Assembly (NCBI GenBank): GCA_038250835.1
Contig: JBBSBY010000003.1
Span: forward strand, 42,960-106,959
Origin: JBBSBY01 sp038250835
Lineage (GTDB): Bacteria; Desulfobacterota; Desulfomonilia; Desulfomonilales; Desulfomonilaceae
Length of the DNA stretch: 64,000 nucleotides
Direction: 5' to 3'
This document shows, piece by piece, positions 8,679-17,072 of the stretch (position 1 is the stretch's first letter; every line of letters starts with the position of its first letter). The notes beneath the pieces were generated by a model, which saw nothing but the letters and a program-made list of their open reading frames with translations, had not been told where the DNA came from and made no database searches. The position numbers and the translations under genes were made by a program.

Positions 8679-10271
8679 CTACTGAATTTTGGCGAAAGTT
8701 CCTCGATTAACGTCCTTTTGCAATTTATAGTCGATACTGTCCACCAGAGCGTCCCAGGAAGCTTGAATAACATTTTCGTTGAAACCTATAGTCCACCAAA
8801 CATCTTCACCATCAGAGGATTCTATTAGGACGCGCACAACGGCTCCAGTACCAGACGAGCCCTCCAAGACTCGAACCTTGAAATCCGTCAGTCGCACCTT
8901 AGCGACATTCGGATAAAATGATTCGAGCGCCTTGCGAAAAGCGGTGTCGAGAGCATTTACAGGGCCGTTGCCCTCTGCTGCGCTGAATTCCATCTTGCTG
9001 CCGACAACGATTCTAATTACGGCGTCGGAGTAGGTCTTTGTATCGCCTTGTCTCTTTACATTGGATACATGGAATCCGTGCAAGCTAAAAAATTTTTTGT
9101 GCAGTCCCAGCATGCGCTTCATAAGCAGCTCAAAAGAGCCGTCCGCGACATCATAATGAGCGCCTCGGGCTTCGAGATCCTTGATTGTTTTTAGGATTTC
9201 TCCAACTCTTGGGTCGTCGGGCTGTAGAACAATACCGTATTCCTGAGCCTTGTGGACCAAAGCCGCCCTACCGGCCTGCTCGGACATGGGAAATATCCGA
9301 CTATTACCCACAAGCTTGGGGTTTATGTGTTCGTAAGCTATTGTATTTTTAACGACCGCGCTGGTGTGTAGACCGCCTTTATGCGCAAACGCAGAAGCTC
9401 CGACGTAAGGCTGTGACTTGACCGGCGTTCGATTTGCCATTTCGTCCACAAACTCGGAAACCGTTTTAAGTAGATTCAATTGTTCGGGAGGCCACTCAAG
9501 AACTCCCATTTTGGTGGACAGGGCAGGTATGATTGAAATGAGATTGGCGTTGCCGCATCTTTCACCAATGCCGTTAATAGTCCCCTGAATGTGAGCCACA
9601 CCACTTTCGACGGCAATCAACGAGTTTGCAACCGCCGTTTCGGAATCATTGTGAGCATGAATGCCCAGTGGGGTAGAAATCCGCTCTCTCACGCTTCTGA
9701 TAATGGAAGCCAGCTCGGTGGGGAGAGTTCCGCCATTGGTATCGCACAGAACCACCAAATCCGCGTTTGCGTCTTGAGCCGCCTTCAACGTTTCAATAGC
9801 GTATTCAGGATTGCGTTTAAATCCGTCAAAGAAATGTTCGGCGTCGAAGATTAGTTTCGGAAAGTGAGGTCTTAAATAAAGAAGCGATTCTCTTATCATT
9901 TCTATATTTCGAGATAAGGGAACCGCAAGAATTTCTTTTACATGTAAATCCCAACTCTTTCCTACAATGGTCGCCACCTCCGCGCCGGTATCAATTAGAC
10001 CTGAAATTTGAGGATCTTTTTCAGGCGCTAAGTCGGAACGGCAAGTGCTGCCGAAAGCGGCTATTTTAGCACGCTTGAAGGGCATGTCCTTAGTAATGGT
10101 AAAGAATTTACGATCTTTGGGATTTGATCCGGGGTAACCGCCTTCAATGAAATCAATGCCCAACTCATCCAATTTTAAAGCAATTCTGACCTTATCATCC
10201 AATGAAAATGTGATCCCCCATGTTTGGGCCCCGTCACGCAATGTAGTGTCATATAATTCGATTTTGTTCAA
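8679..10271 (-). CDS. cimA: (R)-citramalate synthase
   Basis: This 530-residue enzyme condenses pyruvate with acetyl-CoA to give citramalate, the first step of the threonine-independent isoleucine route. The N-terminal TIM barrel carries ELYDTTLRDGAQTWGITF, the metal ligands GIHAHNDSETAVANS and the gate SAFAHKGGLHTSAV. The C-terminal part (about residues 400-515) is the LeuA-type allosteric domain that senses isoleucine or leucine. The length fits the long citramalate synthase class rather than homocitrate synthase. It follows lysC by 20 bases on the same strand; the lysC-cimA order is common in Desulfobacterota and Geobacter-like genomes. Pathway assignment is from family knowledge. Confidence 0.93.
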   Translation of the reverse strand: MNKIELYDTTLRDGAQTWGITFSLDDKVRIALKLDELGIDFIEGGYPGSNPKDRKFFTITKDMPFKRAKIAAFGSTCRSDLAPEKDPQISGLIDTGAEVATIVGKSWDLHVKEILAVPLSRNIEMIRESLLYLRPHFPKLIFDAEHFFDGFKRNPEYAIETLKAAQDANADLVVLCDTNGGTLPTELASIIRSVRERISTPLGIHAHNDSETAVANSLIAVESGVAHIQGTINGIGERCGNANLISIIPALSTKMGVLEWPPEQLNLLKTVSEFVDEMANRTPVKSQPYVGASAFAHKGGLHTSAVVKNTIAYEHINPKLVGNSRIFPMSEQAGRAALVHKAQEYGIVLQPDDPRVGEILKTIKDLEARGAHYDVADGSFELLMKRMLGLHKKFFSLHGFHVSNVKRQGDTKTYSDAVIRIVVGSKMEFSAAEGNGPVNALDTAFRKALESFYPNVAKVRLTDFKVRVLEGSSGTGAVVRVLIESSDGEDVWWTIGFNENVIQASWDALVDSIDYKLQKDVNRGTFAKIQ

Positions 10272-10291
10272 CTATCAGCTCCAAAAGCTAT

Positions 10292-11512
10292 TTAGGAAAT
10301 TTTATCGAGTTGGAATACGTCATGTAAAGCTCTGACGGCAAGTTCCGCGTATTTTTTCCGAATCACACATGAAATTTTTATTTCAGATGTGGTTATCATT
10401 TCGATATTGATGCCTTCGTTTGCTAATGTGGTAAACATCTTGGAGGCAACTCCGGAATAGGATCTCATTCCCAGACCAATAATGGAAACTTTGGCGATAT
10501 CGTTCGATCCCGCAACGCACCGGGCGCCCAAATCATCTTTTACTTTCTCGCAAATCTGGAGGGCTTTGGCTAAGTCCGCTTCAAGAATAGTAAAGCTTAT
10601 ATCCGTTATACCTTGCTCACTGACATTTTGGATTATCATGTCCACCACGACATTAGCTTCGGCTAATGCGGAAAAAATGGTCGAGGCCACGCCCGGTTTA
10701 TCCGAAACTCCGGCTATGGTAATTTTGGCCTCTTTCATATTGCAGGTGACGGCTCTGACTGATTCTTTTTCCATATCCGAATTCTCCTCCGTGACTAATG
10801 TGCCGGGGTGATCATTAAAACTTGACCGCACCACAAGGGGAACCTTATGGCGCATTGCGAATTCAACGGCTCTGATGTACAAAACTTTGGCCCCAAGTGA
10901 TGACATTTCCAGCATCTCTTCGTACGCGACGGTATGCAGCTTGCGACTTTTTGTCGAGATATTCGGGTCCGTGGTGTAGACGCCGTCCACGTCCGTGTAA
11001 ATTTCACATAAATCAGCTTTTAAAGCGGCGGCAACGGCTACCGCGCTGGTATCGGAACCGCCTCTACCCAAAGTGGTTACATTTCCTTGTTCATCCACAC
11101 CCTGAAACCCGGCTACAATCACAATGTGACCATTCTTGATGTCGGACAGCATGGCGTCGCTTTTTACGTCGCTTACACGAGCGCACCCGAACGCGTCATT
11201 GGTGACAAGAGGAATTTGCCACCCGCAATAGGACTTGGCTTTGTAGCCCATGTTCTGAAGCGTTATCGCCAGAAGAGCTATGGTGACTTGCTCACCCGTC
11301 GAGATCAGCACGTCAAGTTCTCGTTCGTTAGGCGTGGGAATGATTTTCTTGGCGAGATTAATCAGTCTGTCAGTTTCTCCGGACATGGCCGAAAGAACGA
11401 CAACCATGTCGTTGCCCTGATCTTTGAAAGAGGCGACTCGAGACGCAACGTTTGCTATTCTATCGAGATCGGCGACGGAGGTTCCGCCATATTTTTGCAC
11501 AATCAACGCCAT
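10292..11512 (-). CDS. lysC: Aspartate kinase
   Basis: A 406-residue monofunctional aspartokinase that phosphorylates aspartate to aspartyl phosphate, the first step toward lysine, threonine and methionine. The kinase core begins with VQKYGGTSVADLDRI and has the aspartate and ATP binding segments STGEQVTIALLA and GRGGSDTSAVAVAAAL. Two ACT domains (about residues 262-405) form the feedback-regulated C-terminus, seen in ITIAGVSDKPGVAS and VSIIGLGMRSYSGVASKMF. It precedes cimA in one operon. The 140-base gap from tsaE may hold an extra promoter. Confidence 0.95.
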   Translation of the reverse strand: MALIVQKYGGTSVADLDRIANVASRVASFKDQGNDMVVVLSAMSGETDRLINLAKKIIPTPNERELDVLISTGEQVTIALLAITLQNMGYKAKSYCGWQIPLVTNDAFGCARVSDVKSDAMLSDIKNGHIVIVAGFQGVDEQGNVTTLGRGGSDTSAVAVAAALKADLCEIYTDVDGVYTTDPNISTKSRKLHTVAYEEMLEMSSLGAKVLYIRAVEFAMRHKVPLVVRSSFNDHPGTLVTEENSDMEKESVRAVTCNMKEAKITIAGVSDKPGVASTIFSALAEANVVVDMIIQNVSEQGITDISFTILEADLAKALQICEKVKDDLGARCVAGSNDIAKVSIIGLGMRSYSGVASKMFTTLANEGINIEMITTSEIKISCVIRKKYAELAVRALHDVFQLDKIS

Positions 11513-11652
11513 CTTTAACTCCAGCTTTTCGCAATTTCAATGCCGCCGATTTTTGTTCAGATCGGCAAAAACTAAGGCTTAGGACCATCAAGGCCAGGAA
11601 AGCAGAGGCTTTTCACATTTGATTATGGCTCCGAGAGAAACTACATTAATTC

Positions 11653-12132
11653 CTAGCGGAGACTAAAAAAATGGCTGGGACGGTTCAGTCTACCGGCCCA
11701 ATTTCCGTCTGATCTGTATTGCAATTTAAGTTCACGATCCGTTTCCGATCCACCGTAGAATATGTTTATTGTAAGCGCGTCATTATAGAAATTTACGAGT
11801 GATTCAGCCCATTCGGCAATGATTATCGCATCCGGCTCAAGCTGATCATCCAGACCCAAATCTTCGAAATCGCCGACAATACGATAGAGATCAACATGAT
11901 ATATTACCGGCGGTCCGTCGTATTTAACCGCTATGGAAAAAGTGGGACTTGTAATATCATTGACGGGTACCTGAGTCGCTGCGGAAATTATACCTTTTGC
12001 GAGTCTGGTTTTACCTGCGCCTAAATCACCACTGAGGAGTATTCTGTCTCCAGGTTTCACTACATATCCAATTTTCCGACCAATTTGTAGGGTAAGATCT
12101 TCGGAATGAGAGCTGAGTATAGTTTGCGTCAT
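11653..12132 (-). CDS. tsaE: tRNA threonylcarbamoyladenosine biosynthesis ATPase TsaE
   Basis: TsaE is the small ATPase that powers the TsaB-TsaD-TsaE step of t6A37 tRNA modification. The protein (159 residues from this start) has the Walker A motif GDLGAGKTRLAKG, the TSPTFSIAVKY segment, HVDLYRI and the IIIAEWAES block, all typical. The frame is open further upstream, but the ATG at 12132 overlaps the stop of the preceding small gene as ATGA, which supports this start. Its place upstream of lysC and cimA matches the gene order seen in related bacteria, where an NnrD-type gene normally comes before it; that gene is not recognisable here. Confidence 0.92.
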   Translation of the reverse strand: MTQTILSSHSEDLTLQIGRKIGYVVKPGDRILLSGDLGAGKTRLAKGIISAATQVPVNDITSPTFSIAVKYDGPPVIYHVDLYRIVGDFEDLGLDDQLEPDAIIIAEWAESLVNFYNDALTINIFYGGSETDRELKLQYRSDGNWAGRLNRPSHFFSLR

Positions 12133-12326
12133 TTTGCTTTGGCACATGATCGTCCAAACCATTTAAAATATCTGAGTTGAGCCCCATTTTCAAGCGAAAT
12201 GCGGTCCACTAAAATAATCGGGCATTCGTAGCCGACGATGAGTTCAGTGAGTATAAAGCCTAACCGACCACTTTGATTGCTTCCGCTATCCCCTTGCCTG
12301 AGCCTCGCTTTGTATTGGGCAATCAC
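12129..12326 (-). CDS. Hypothetical 65-residue protein coupled to tsaE
   Basis: A short frame with a GTG start whose TGA stop overlaps the tsaE ATG (ATGA). The coupling suggests it is translated. The protein has a hydrophobic centre (LGFILTELIVGYECPIILV) and a basic end (YFKWFGRSCAKAK), and I recognise no family. An in-frame stop lies two codons before the GTG, and the copy of the dispersed repeat begins 16 bases beyond it. It may therefore be the tail of a longer gene that was truncated by the repeat-containing segment. Confidence 0.4.
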   Translation of the reverse strand: MIAQYKARLRQGDSGSNQSGRLGFILTELIVGYECPIILVDRISLENGAQLRYFKWFGRSCAKAK

Positions 12327-12341
12327 GAGTCATATAGGATA

Positions 12342-12608
12342 TCTCGAAAGTTCTGTCGAATAAAGTTCTTACCCGTCTTCCCAGCGCATGCTCATAGGCG
12401 CTTAACTTAAAACAGGGATCAAGGAATCCAGACACTTACATCGACCGCCATCTCGACGACCGGATGAACAGAAGTTACATAATATTGATATGACTGGATG
12501 TCAGCTTTCGCTGGAATGACGAAGCTTCATAGATTAAGTAACTCAGATAGCTCTGAGTTAAGATACTTAACATTTTATCCGTGATTACCTTTGAGAATCA
12601 TTATATGT
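12342..12608. repeat. Dispersed repeat, copy A
   Basis: The segment shares blocks with 45924-46125 and 34926-34984. They include TCTCGAAAG, then GTCGAATAAAG about five bases on, CCAGCG with CTCATAGGCG, ATGACGAAGCTTCATAG, and ATCCGTGATTACCTTTGAGAATCA. Inside it, the segment TCAGCTTTCGCTGGAATGAC is the inverted form of the widespread REP-like motif CATTCCAGCGAAAGCTG. The repeat is degenerate and noncoding. Confidence 0.65.
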
Positions 12609-12840
12609 TGTGATGCCCAAAAAAGAAGGCGTATCAGGCGCGGAGCCGGCAGGAAACGTCTAACCAATGACGTTTCTTACGCTGTTTATTATCCAAAAGA
12701 AAACTATTCTCAAACCGGCAAAATAGAACGACTAAAAACCGGAAGCCTTCTGAAAGGAGGCACAGATCTCTTTAAGAGTTGAAGATGTTCGGGCGCCGTT
12801 ACAGACCTCATCGCGACCCATCATTGGTTATGCGCTCGTA

Positions 12841-13698
12841 TTGACGGCCACCTTGATTTGGTCAGGTAACTTCATTGTCGCTCGAATATTATCCGATTCC
12901 GTACCTCCCGTCACGTTGGCCTTTTTGCGTTGGGCGACTGCAGTGGTTGTGCTATTGCCGTTCGGAATAAGACCATTCTGCCGTGATTTTAAAATAATAC
13001 GGCGACACTTGGGTTATCTTTCGCTTGCGGCGTTTCTTATCGTAACCGTATTCAACACCTTGATTTATATTGCCGCTCATACCTCCAAGGCCATAAACCT
13101 CTCACTGATCGCCGTAACCTCCCCTGTATTCATTGTGGTGTTTGCACGCGTTTTCCTCAAAGATCCTTTAACATTGCGAAGATTTGCAGGACTTGTCGCT
13201 GCGACTTTCGGGGTAATCCTCCTGATCACGGGGGGATCCCTATCCCGACTTGTGAACCTAACCTTCTCGGAGGGGGATATTCTGATGCTTTTGGCGGCGG
13301 CAATTTTCGGAGTGTACAGCATTCTAGTTCGCTTCAAACCTGTCGCCTTGAGCCCACTCGCTTTTTTATTCTCGACCTTTGCAATCGGACTTTTATTTTT
13401 AATTCCGTGGGTTATGTGGGAAGTGCGAAATGCCCCGCCAATCAATTTCTCGTCTGCTTCAGTCGCCGCCATCATTTATCTGGGGGTTGGCCCTTCGTTG
13501 TTAGCTTTTCTATGTTGGAATGAAGCGATCCTGCGCATTGGTCCCGTGCGCTCGGCATTCGTGTATTATTCTCTTCCCGTTTTCAGCGGCATCGAGGCCC
13601 TTGCCCTTCTAGGGGAGTCGGTTCATCTTGTCCATGTTGTTAGCGGAATGCTGATACTATTGGGAGTCATTGTTGCCACGCGCGAATCCACCAAATGA
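12841..13698 (+). CDS. EamA-family (DMT superfamily) transporter
   Basis: A polytopic inner-membrane protein of about 285 residues with two EamA repeats of five helices each. The first starts with ATLIWSGNFIVARIL, the second near GDILMLLAAAIFGVYSILVR. Such proteins export amino acids, metabolites or sugars with proton coupling; the substrate is not predictable here. The listed start is a TTG. In homologues the protein normally begins about 6-15 residues earlier, and the same frame does continue upstream (GYALVL precedes) to a point just after an AAGGAGG at 12754-12760, yet it contains no ATG, GTG or TTG there. An ATG at 12785 is in another frame that ends in TGA across the TTG. The true N-terminus is therefore uncertain and a one-base change is possible. 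Confidence 0.8.
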   Translation: MTATLIWSGNFIVARILSDSVPPVTLAFLRWATAVVVLLPFGIRPFCRDFKIIRRHLGYLSLAAFLIVTVFNTLIYIAAHTSKAINLSLIAVTSPVFIVVFARVFLKDPLTLRRFAGLVAATFGVILLITGGSLSRLVNLTFSEGDILMLLAAAIFGVYSILVRFKPVALSPLAFLFSTFAIGLLFLIPWVMWEVRNAPPINFSSASVAAIIYLGVGPSLLAFLCWNEAILRIGPVRSAFVYYSLPVFSGIEALALLGESVHLVHVVSGMLILLGVIVATRESTK

Positions 13699-13816
13699 AT
13701 TGAATGTCACGCTTCTTTGCGCCTGTGCTAATACTGAGCCGATTAACTTGTCTGAATTTAAGGACTATGCTAATTTGCGCGCCAAAGAATTTGCGTTAGC
13801 TCAACCGCCATTCGAC

Positions 13817-13846
13817 TTAAAGTTACGAAGATCTTAAAATTATAAT
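13817..13846 (+). promoter_or_regulatory. Candidate promoter of the pterin-type operon
   Basis: A perfect -10 box TATAAT at 13841-13846 is preceded, with an 18-base spacer, by a weak -35 (TTAAAG). The ATG of the first gene is only 14 bases after the -10 box, so a transcript from here would have a very short leader and no clear Shine-Dalgarno. Confidence 0.45.
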
Positions 13847-13860
13847 AGAGTTCGACACGT

Positions 13861-14565
13861 ATGCAATTTGTAAAACTACTTAAAGCTTTGGCGGACGATT
13901 ACCCAGGTCGCTATAGACGACCATATGTAACTCTAAGTTACGCCCAAAGTTTAGACGGTTGTATTTCCGCGCGACCGGGAGAGGCTCTAGCTTTGAGTGG
14001 GCAGGAATCCTTGACTTTGACTCACCGTCTACGAGCCTCGCATGACGCCATTCTTGTGGGTATAGGGACGGTGTTGTCCGACAATCCCCGACTCAACGTA
14101 AGGCTTGTCGACGGCTCAGATCCTACGCCTGTTGTTGTGGACTCAAATCTTAGATTGCCGCTTGATTGTAAGCTTCTGAACCAAGATTCGAAGTCGCCGA
14201 TCGTCGTGTCGAGAAAAGACGCCGATAAGGCTCGAAAAAGGTTACTTGAAAAAGCGGGAGCCAAGATAGTTCAAGTATCCCCTACCGCCAAAGGTCAAGT
14301 GGATCTCGTTCACATGCTCGAGAGCCTTGCTTCAATGGGAATCCGGAGCTTGATGGTAGAAGGGGGAGCGCGTATTATTACCAGCTTTCTCAACGAAAGG
14401 TTAGCCAATTATCTCGTGCTTACCATTGCGCCGGTACTTGTGGGCGGCCTTAGAGCAGTAAGCGATTTAGGTCAGGCGGATCCGGAGGCTTGTCTCCGTT
14501 TGACTAAACCACGGCATAAATGGCTTGGTGAGGATCTCGTCCTGTGGGGAGATCTCACACAATGA
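13861..14565 (+). CDS. RibD C-terminal-type (dihydrofolate-reductase-fold) NADPH reductase
   Basis: This stand-alone reductase of 234 residues lacks the deaminase half of RibD. It shows RPYVTLSYAQSLDGCIS at the N-terminus, VGIGTVLSDNPRLNVR (NADPH and substrate loop), PVVVDSNLRLP and the late motif LMVEGGARIITSFL. These match the reductase that reduces the ribosyl group of a pyrimidine in riboflavin synthesis, as well as related reductases in other pterin and flavin pathways. No other rib genes are nearby. It is the first gene of a compact operon with a PTPS homologue and a glycosyltransferase, so a role in a dedicated pterin-like pathway is at least as likely as riboflavin synthesis. Its stop overlaps the next start (ATGA). 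Confidence 0.8.
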   Translation: MQFVKLLKALADDYPGRYRRPYVTLSYAQSLDGCISARPGEALALSGQESLTLTHRLRASHDAILVGIGTVLSDNPRLNVRLVDGSDPTPVVVDSNLRLPLDCKLLNQDSKSPIVVSRKDADKARKRLLEKAGAKIVQVSPTAKGQVDLVHMLESLASMGIRSLMVEGGARIITSFLNERLANYLVLTIAPVLVGGLRAVSDLGQADPEACLRLTKPRHKWLGEDLVLWGDLTQ

Positions 14566-15578
14566 ATCGCCGTTGCTTAATTTTTGCGGCCCCTTTCGAA
14601 GTTGAAGTTGTTGAAGAACCCTTTATCAGACCGGCAGCCGGAAAGGTATTGGTTGAAACGATCTGTTCCGCTATTTCACCCGGCACTGAAATGCTGGTAT
14701 ATAGAGGAATGTGGCCTGAAAATGTGCCCATCGACGAGTCTGTCGAGGCTCTTTCAGGTGAGTTTGCTTATCCTTTGAAATATGGATACTCCTGCGTCGG
14801 CAAGGTGATAGAACTGGGCGAAGGAGTTTCCCCGGAGTGGCTCAATCAACTCGCGTTCGCATTTCAGCCTCACCAAAGCCATTTTACAGCTTCAGTTTCC
14901 GATTTAATTAAGGTTCCGGCCTCCGTTAGCGTGGAACAAGCAGCGTTTTTACCTAATATTGAAACCGCAGTGAGTTTCATATTGGACGGCAAGCCGCTTA
15001 TCGGCTCCAATGTGCTGGTGGTGGGGCAGGGTGTTGTCGGGCTTTTAACAACATCACTTTTGGCGCAGTTTCCTTTGCATTCCCTCATCACGGCGGACAC
15101 AATTCCTTTCCGTCGGGATAAATCAGTTGAGATGGGGGCAAGCGTGGCGCTGGATCCGGACGATATTAATATCAAATCTGAATTGCATAAAATTTTTGCG
15201 CAAAACGGCAAAGCCGACCTCACGTATGAACTTTCCGGCAATCCTGCGGCTTTGGATTTTGCCGTTCAGTCTACGGGGTATACTGGTAGAGTTATAATCG
15301 GATCGTGGTACGGTGAAAAAAAAGCTCCTATTGATTTGGGAGGATACTTCCACAGAAGTAAGATGACGATTTGCAGTAGTCAAGTAAGTAGGATAACTCC
15401 GGACTTGAGCGGGTTGTGGACCAAAGAACGACGAATGTCTCTTGCCTTAATGATGAGTTCGAGAATTAAACCCGAACGCTTGATAACGCACAGAATACCC
15501 ATAGAGCAGGCTGAAAACGCATATCAGCTAATAGACCGACATAATGATTCCACAATCCAGGTTATTTTAACCTATTAA
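14562..15578 (+). CDS. Medium-chain (zinc-type) dehydrogenase, BchC/threonine-dehydrogenase-like
   Basis: An MDR-superfamily NAD(P)-dependent oxidoreductase of 338 residues. The N-terminal GroES-like domain carries ICSAISPGTEMLVYRG, the segment typical of the BchC-like group that replaces the usual zinc-binding GHE loop, and YGYSCVGKVIELGEGV. The Rossmann part has VLVVGQGVVGLLTTSLLAQ (about residues 145-165) and ends with IPIEQAENAYQLIDRH. I chose the ATG at 14562 because it overlaps the preceding stop as ATGA; a GTG 18 bases earlier is inside the upstream gene. The classical catalytic zinc ligands are not obvious. It probably oxidises or reduces a side-chain alcohol or ketone of the pathway intermediate; that is inference from the operon. 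Confidence 0.82.
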   Translation: MNRRCLIFAAPFEVEVVEEPFIRPAAGKVLVETICSAISPGTEMLVYRGMWPENVPIDESVEALSGEFAYPLKYGYSCVGKVIELGEGVSPEWLNQLAFAFQPHQSHFTASVSDLIKVPASVSVEQAAFLPNIETAVSFILDGKPLIGSNVLVVGQGVVGLLTTSLLAQFPLHSLITADTIPFRRDKSVEMGASVALDPDDINIKSELHKIFAQNGKADLTYELSGNPAALDFAVQSTGYTGRVIIGSWYGEKKAPIDLGGYFHRSKMTICSSQVSRITPDLSGLWTKERRMSLALMMSSRIKPERLITHRIPIEQAENAYQLIDRHNDSTIQVILTY

Positions 15579-15589
15579 GGGCAATCCAT

Positions 15590-15991
15590 ATGAATGAGCA
15601 TAATTCAGGTGAGTATGTAGTTGCGGTGCAACGTGATTTTATAGCTAATCATTACCTTGTTGGCGGCGATTGGGGGGCTGAGAACCATCCACATGCTCAC
15701 CATTACCAAATCGAAGTACGACTTATAGGTTCGGAGCTGGATCAACACGGATATTTAGTCGATATTGTTGATATTGAAGCGGCTCTTGATGAACTTACCG
15801 CCTCGTACGCGGATAAGACTTTGAATGATTTACCGGAATTCAGCGGATTGAATCCCTCCATAGAGCACTTTTCAAGAACAATCTGCGATAGGTTGTCGGA
15901 TCGCATCAAAGCGGCCAACATAACGAAAATTTCCGTACGACTTTGGGAAAATCGGATTGCCTGGGCTTCCTACGGGAAAAATCGCCCTTGA
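15590..15991 (+). CDS. 6-pyruvoyltetrahydropterin synthase/QueD-family homologue with Glu at the Cys position
   Basis: A 133-residue T-fold enzyme of the COG0720 family, which acts on dihydroneopterin triphosphate. The zinc ligands are His21 (FIANHYL) and His35 and His37 in the HAHHY version of the usual HGHNY motif. The residue four before the first His of that pair, normally the catalytic Cys of QueD and PTPS, is Glu31. Glu at this place is the mark of PTPS-III-type enzymes that give 6-hydroxymethyl-dihydropterin, so the product may differ from 6-carboxytetrahydropterin. The C-terminal Glu in VRLWENRIAW is kept. It follows the dehydrogenase by 11 bases and overlaps the glycosyltransferase start (TTGA). 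A true QueD is encoded separately at 54464. Confidence 0.82.
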   Translation: MNEHNSGEYVVAVQRDFIANHYLVGGDWGAENHPHAHHYQIEVRLIGSELDQHGYLVDIVDIEAALDELTASYADKTLNDLPEFSGLNPSIEHFSRTICDRLSDRIKAANITKISVRLWENRIAWASYGKNRP

Positions 15992-17067
15992 AAATAGGTC
16001 TGATCATCTACGGCAGCCTTGATATTTTGACCGGCGGCTTTATGTACGACCGCAAAGTCGTTGAATATCTCGCATTCTCAGGTCACTCGGTTCAGGTGTT
16101 CGCTTTGCCCTGGCGCACTTATCCCCAGCATCTGTCCGATAACTTTTCCGGAAGTTTTTTGAAAAGGCTTGCGTCGTCTGATGTGGACATTTGGGTTCAA
16201 GACGAGCTAAATCATCCATCGCTATTTTATCTCAATCGTAGGTTACGAAAGATGGACTCGAGACCAATTGTTTCTATTGTTCATCACCTACGGATGCACG
16301 AACAACGACCCGCTTGGCGCAATCAGTTCTATAAAATTATTGAGCGGGACTATTTGGATAGCATCACAGGATTTATCTATAACAGCGACACCACAAAAAA
16401 TTCCGTCCAAACCCTTCTGAATAAAAGCAAGCCTCATTGTGTAGCGTTTCCAGGGCGAGAAGCCGAAATTCCCATGGTGGACGAATCCTATGTTATTTCA
16501 CGTTCGCGACAAGAGGGGCCGTTGCGGATACTCTTTGTGGGAAGTTGGATTCCACGCAAGGAATTGCACACGCTAGTTTTGGCCCTCGCTGAGTTGAATT
16601 CAGAGAACTGGCTGCTGAATATCGTCGGAGATCAAAACGCGGATAAGAAATACTCGGCCTATATTCATAAACTGATAGAAGAAGCGGGCGTTTCCGAACG
16701 GATAAGTATTGACGGCGCCTTGGAGAGAAGCGAATTAATGTCGAGGTATAATAATGCCCATTTGCTTGCAGTCCCTTCATCGTACGAAGGCTTCGGCATT
16801 GTTTACTTAGAAGGAATGGGTCATGGCTTACCTGCAATAGCCTCGAATACCGGCGCGGCGCGTGAAACCGTTAATCACGGAGTCACCGGATTCCTGGTGA
16901 ATCCCGGTGACGCGCATGAGCTTGCAGGCTATATCGAAATTTTAATGAATGACAGAGATAAGCTTGCAAAGATGGGAATAGCCGGTTTAAAGAGATATGC
17001 GTCGCACCCGACATGGGAAGAAACAGGTAAAAAAATAGCTAACTTTCTCCAAGGTTTGGTGGTTTAG
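15988..17067 (+). CDS. GT4-family glycosyltransferase
   Basis: A GT-B fold retaining glycosyltransferase of about 359 residues. The N-terminal half opens with KIGLIIYGSLDILTGGFMYDRKVVEYLA, the Gly-rich acceptor loop of family 4. The donor domain has LFVGSWIPRKELHTLV, the SSYEGFGIVYLEGMGHGLP motif with its EX7E acid pair, and GVTGFLVNPGD. The frame is open 45 bases further upstream, but the TTG at 15988 overlaps the PTPS-homologue stop, which suits the coupling seen through the operon and the usual N-terminus. In this setting the acceptor could be the pterin-type product, as in bacterial pterin glycosides. That is inference. Confidence 0.88.
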   Translation: MKIGLIIYGSLDILTGGFMYDRKVVEYLAFSGHSVQVFALPWRTYPQHLSDNFSGSFLKRLASSDVDIWVQDELNHPSLFYLNRRLRKMDSRPIVSIVHHLRMHEQRPAWRNQFYKIIERDYLDSITGFIYNSDTTKNSVQTLLNKSKPHCVAFPGREAEIPMVDESYVISRSRQEGPLRILFVGSWIPRKELHTLVLALAELNSENWLLNIVGDQNADKKYSAYIHKLIEEAGVSERISIDGALERSELMSRYNNAHLLAVPSSYEGFGIVYLEGMGHGLPAIASNTGAARETVNHGVTGFLVNPGDAHELAGYIEILMNDRDKLAKMGIAGLKRYASHPTWEETGKKIANFLQGLVV

Positions 17068-17072
17068 AGCGG

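Noticed and set aside
12591..12782. 63-codon plus-strand frame after repeat copy A
   Set aside because: It begins inside the repeat, has no family match, and overlaps the likely translation signals of the EamA gene.
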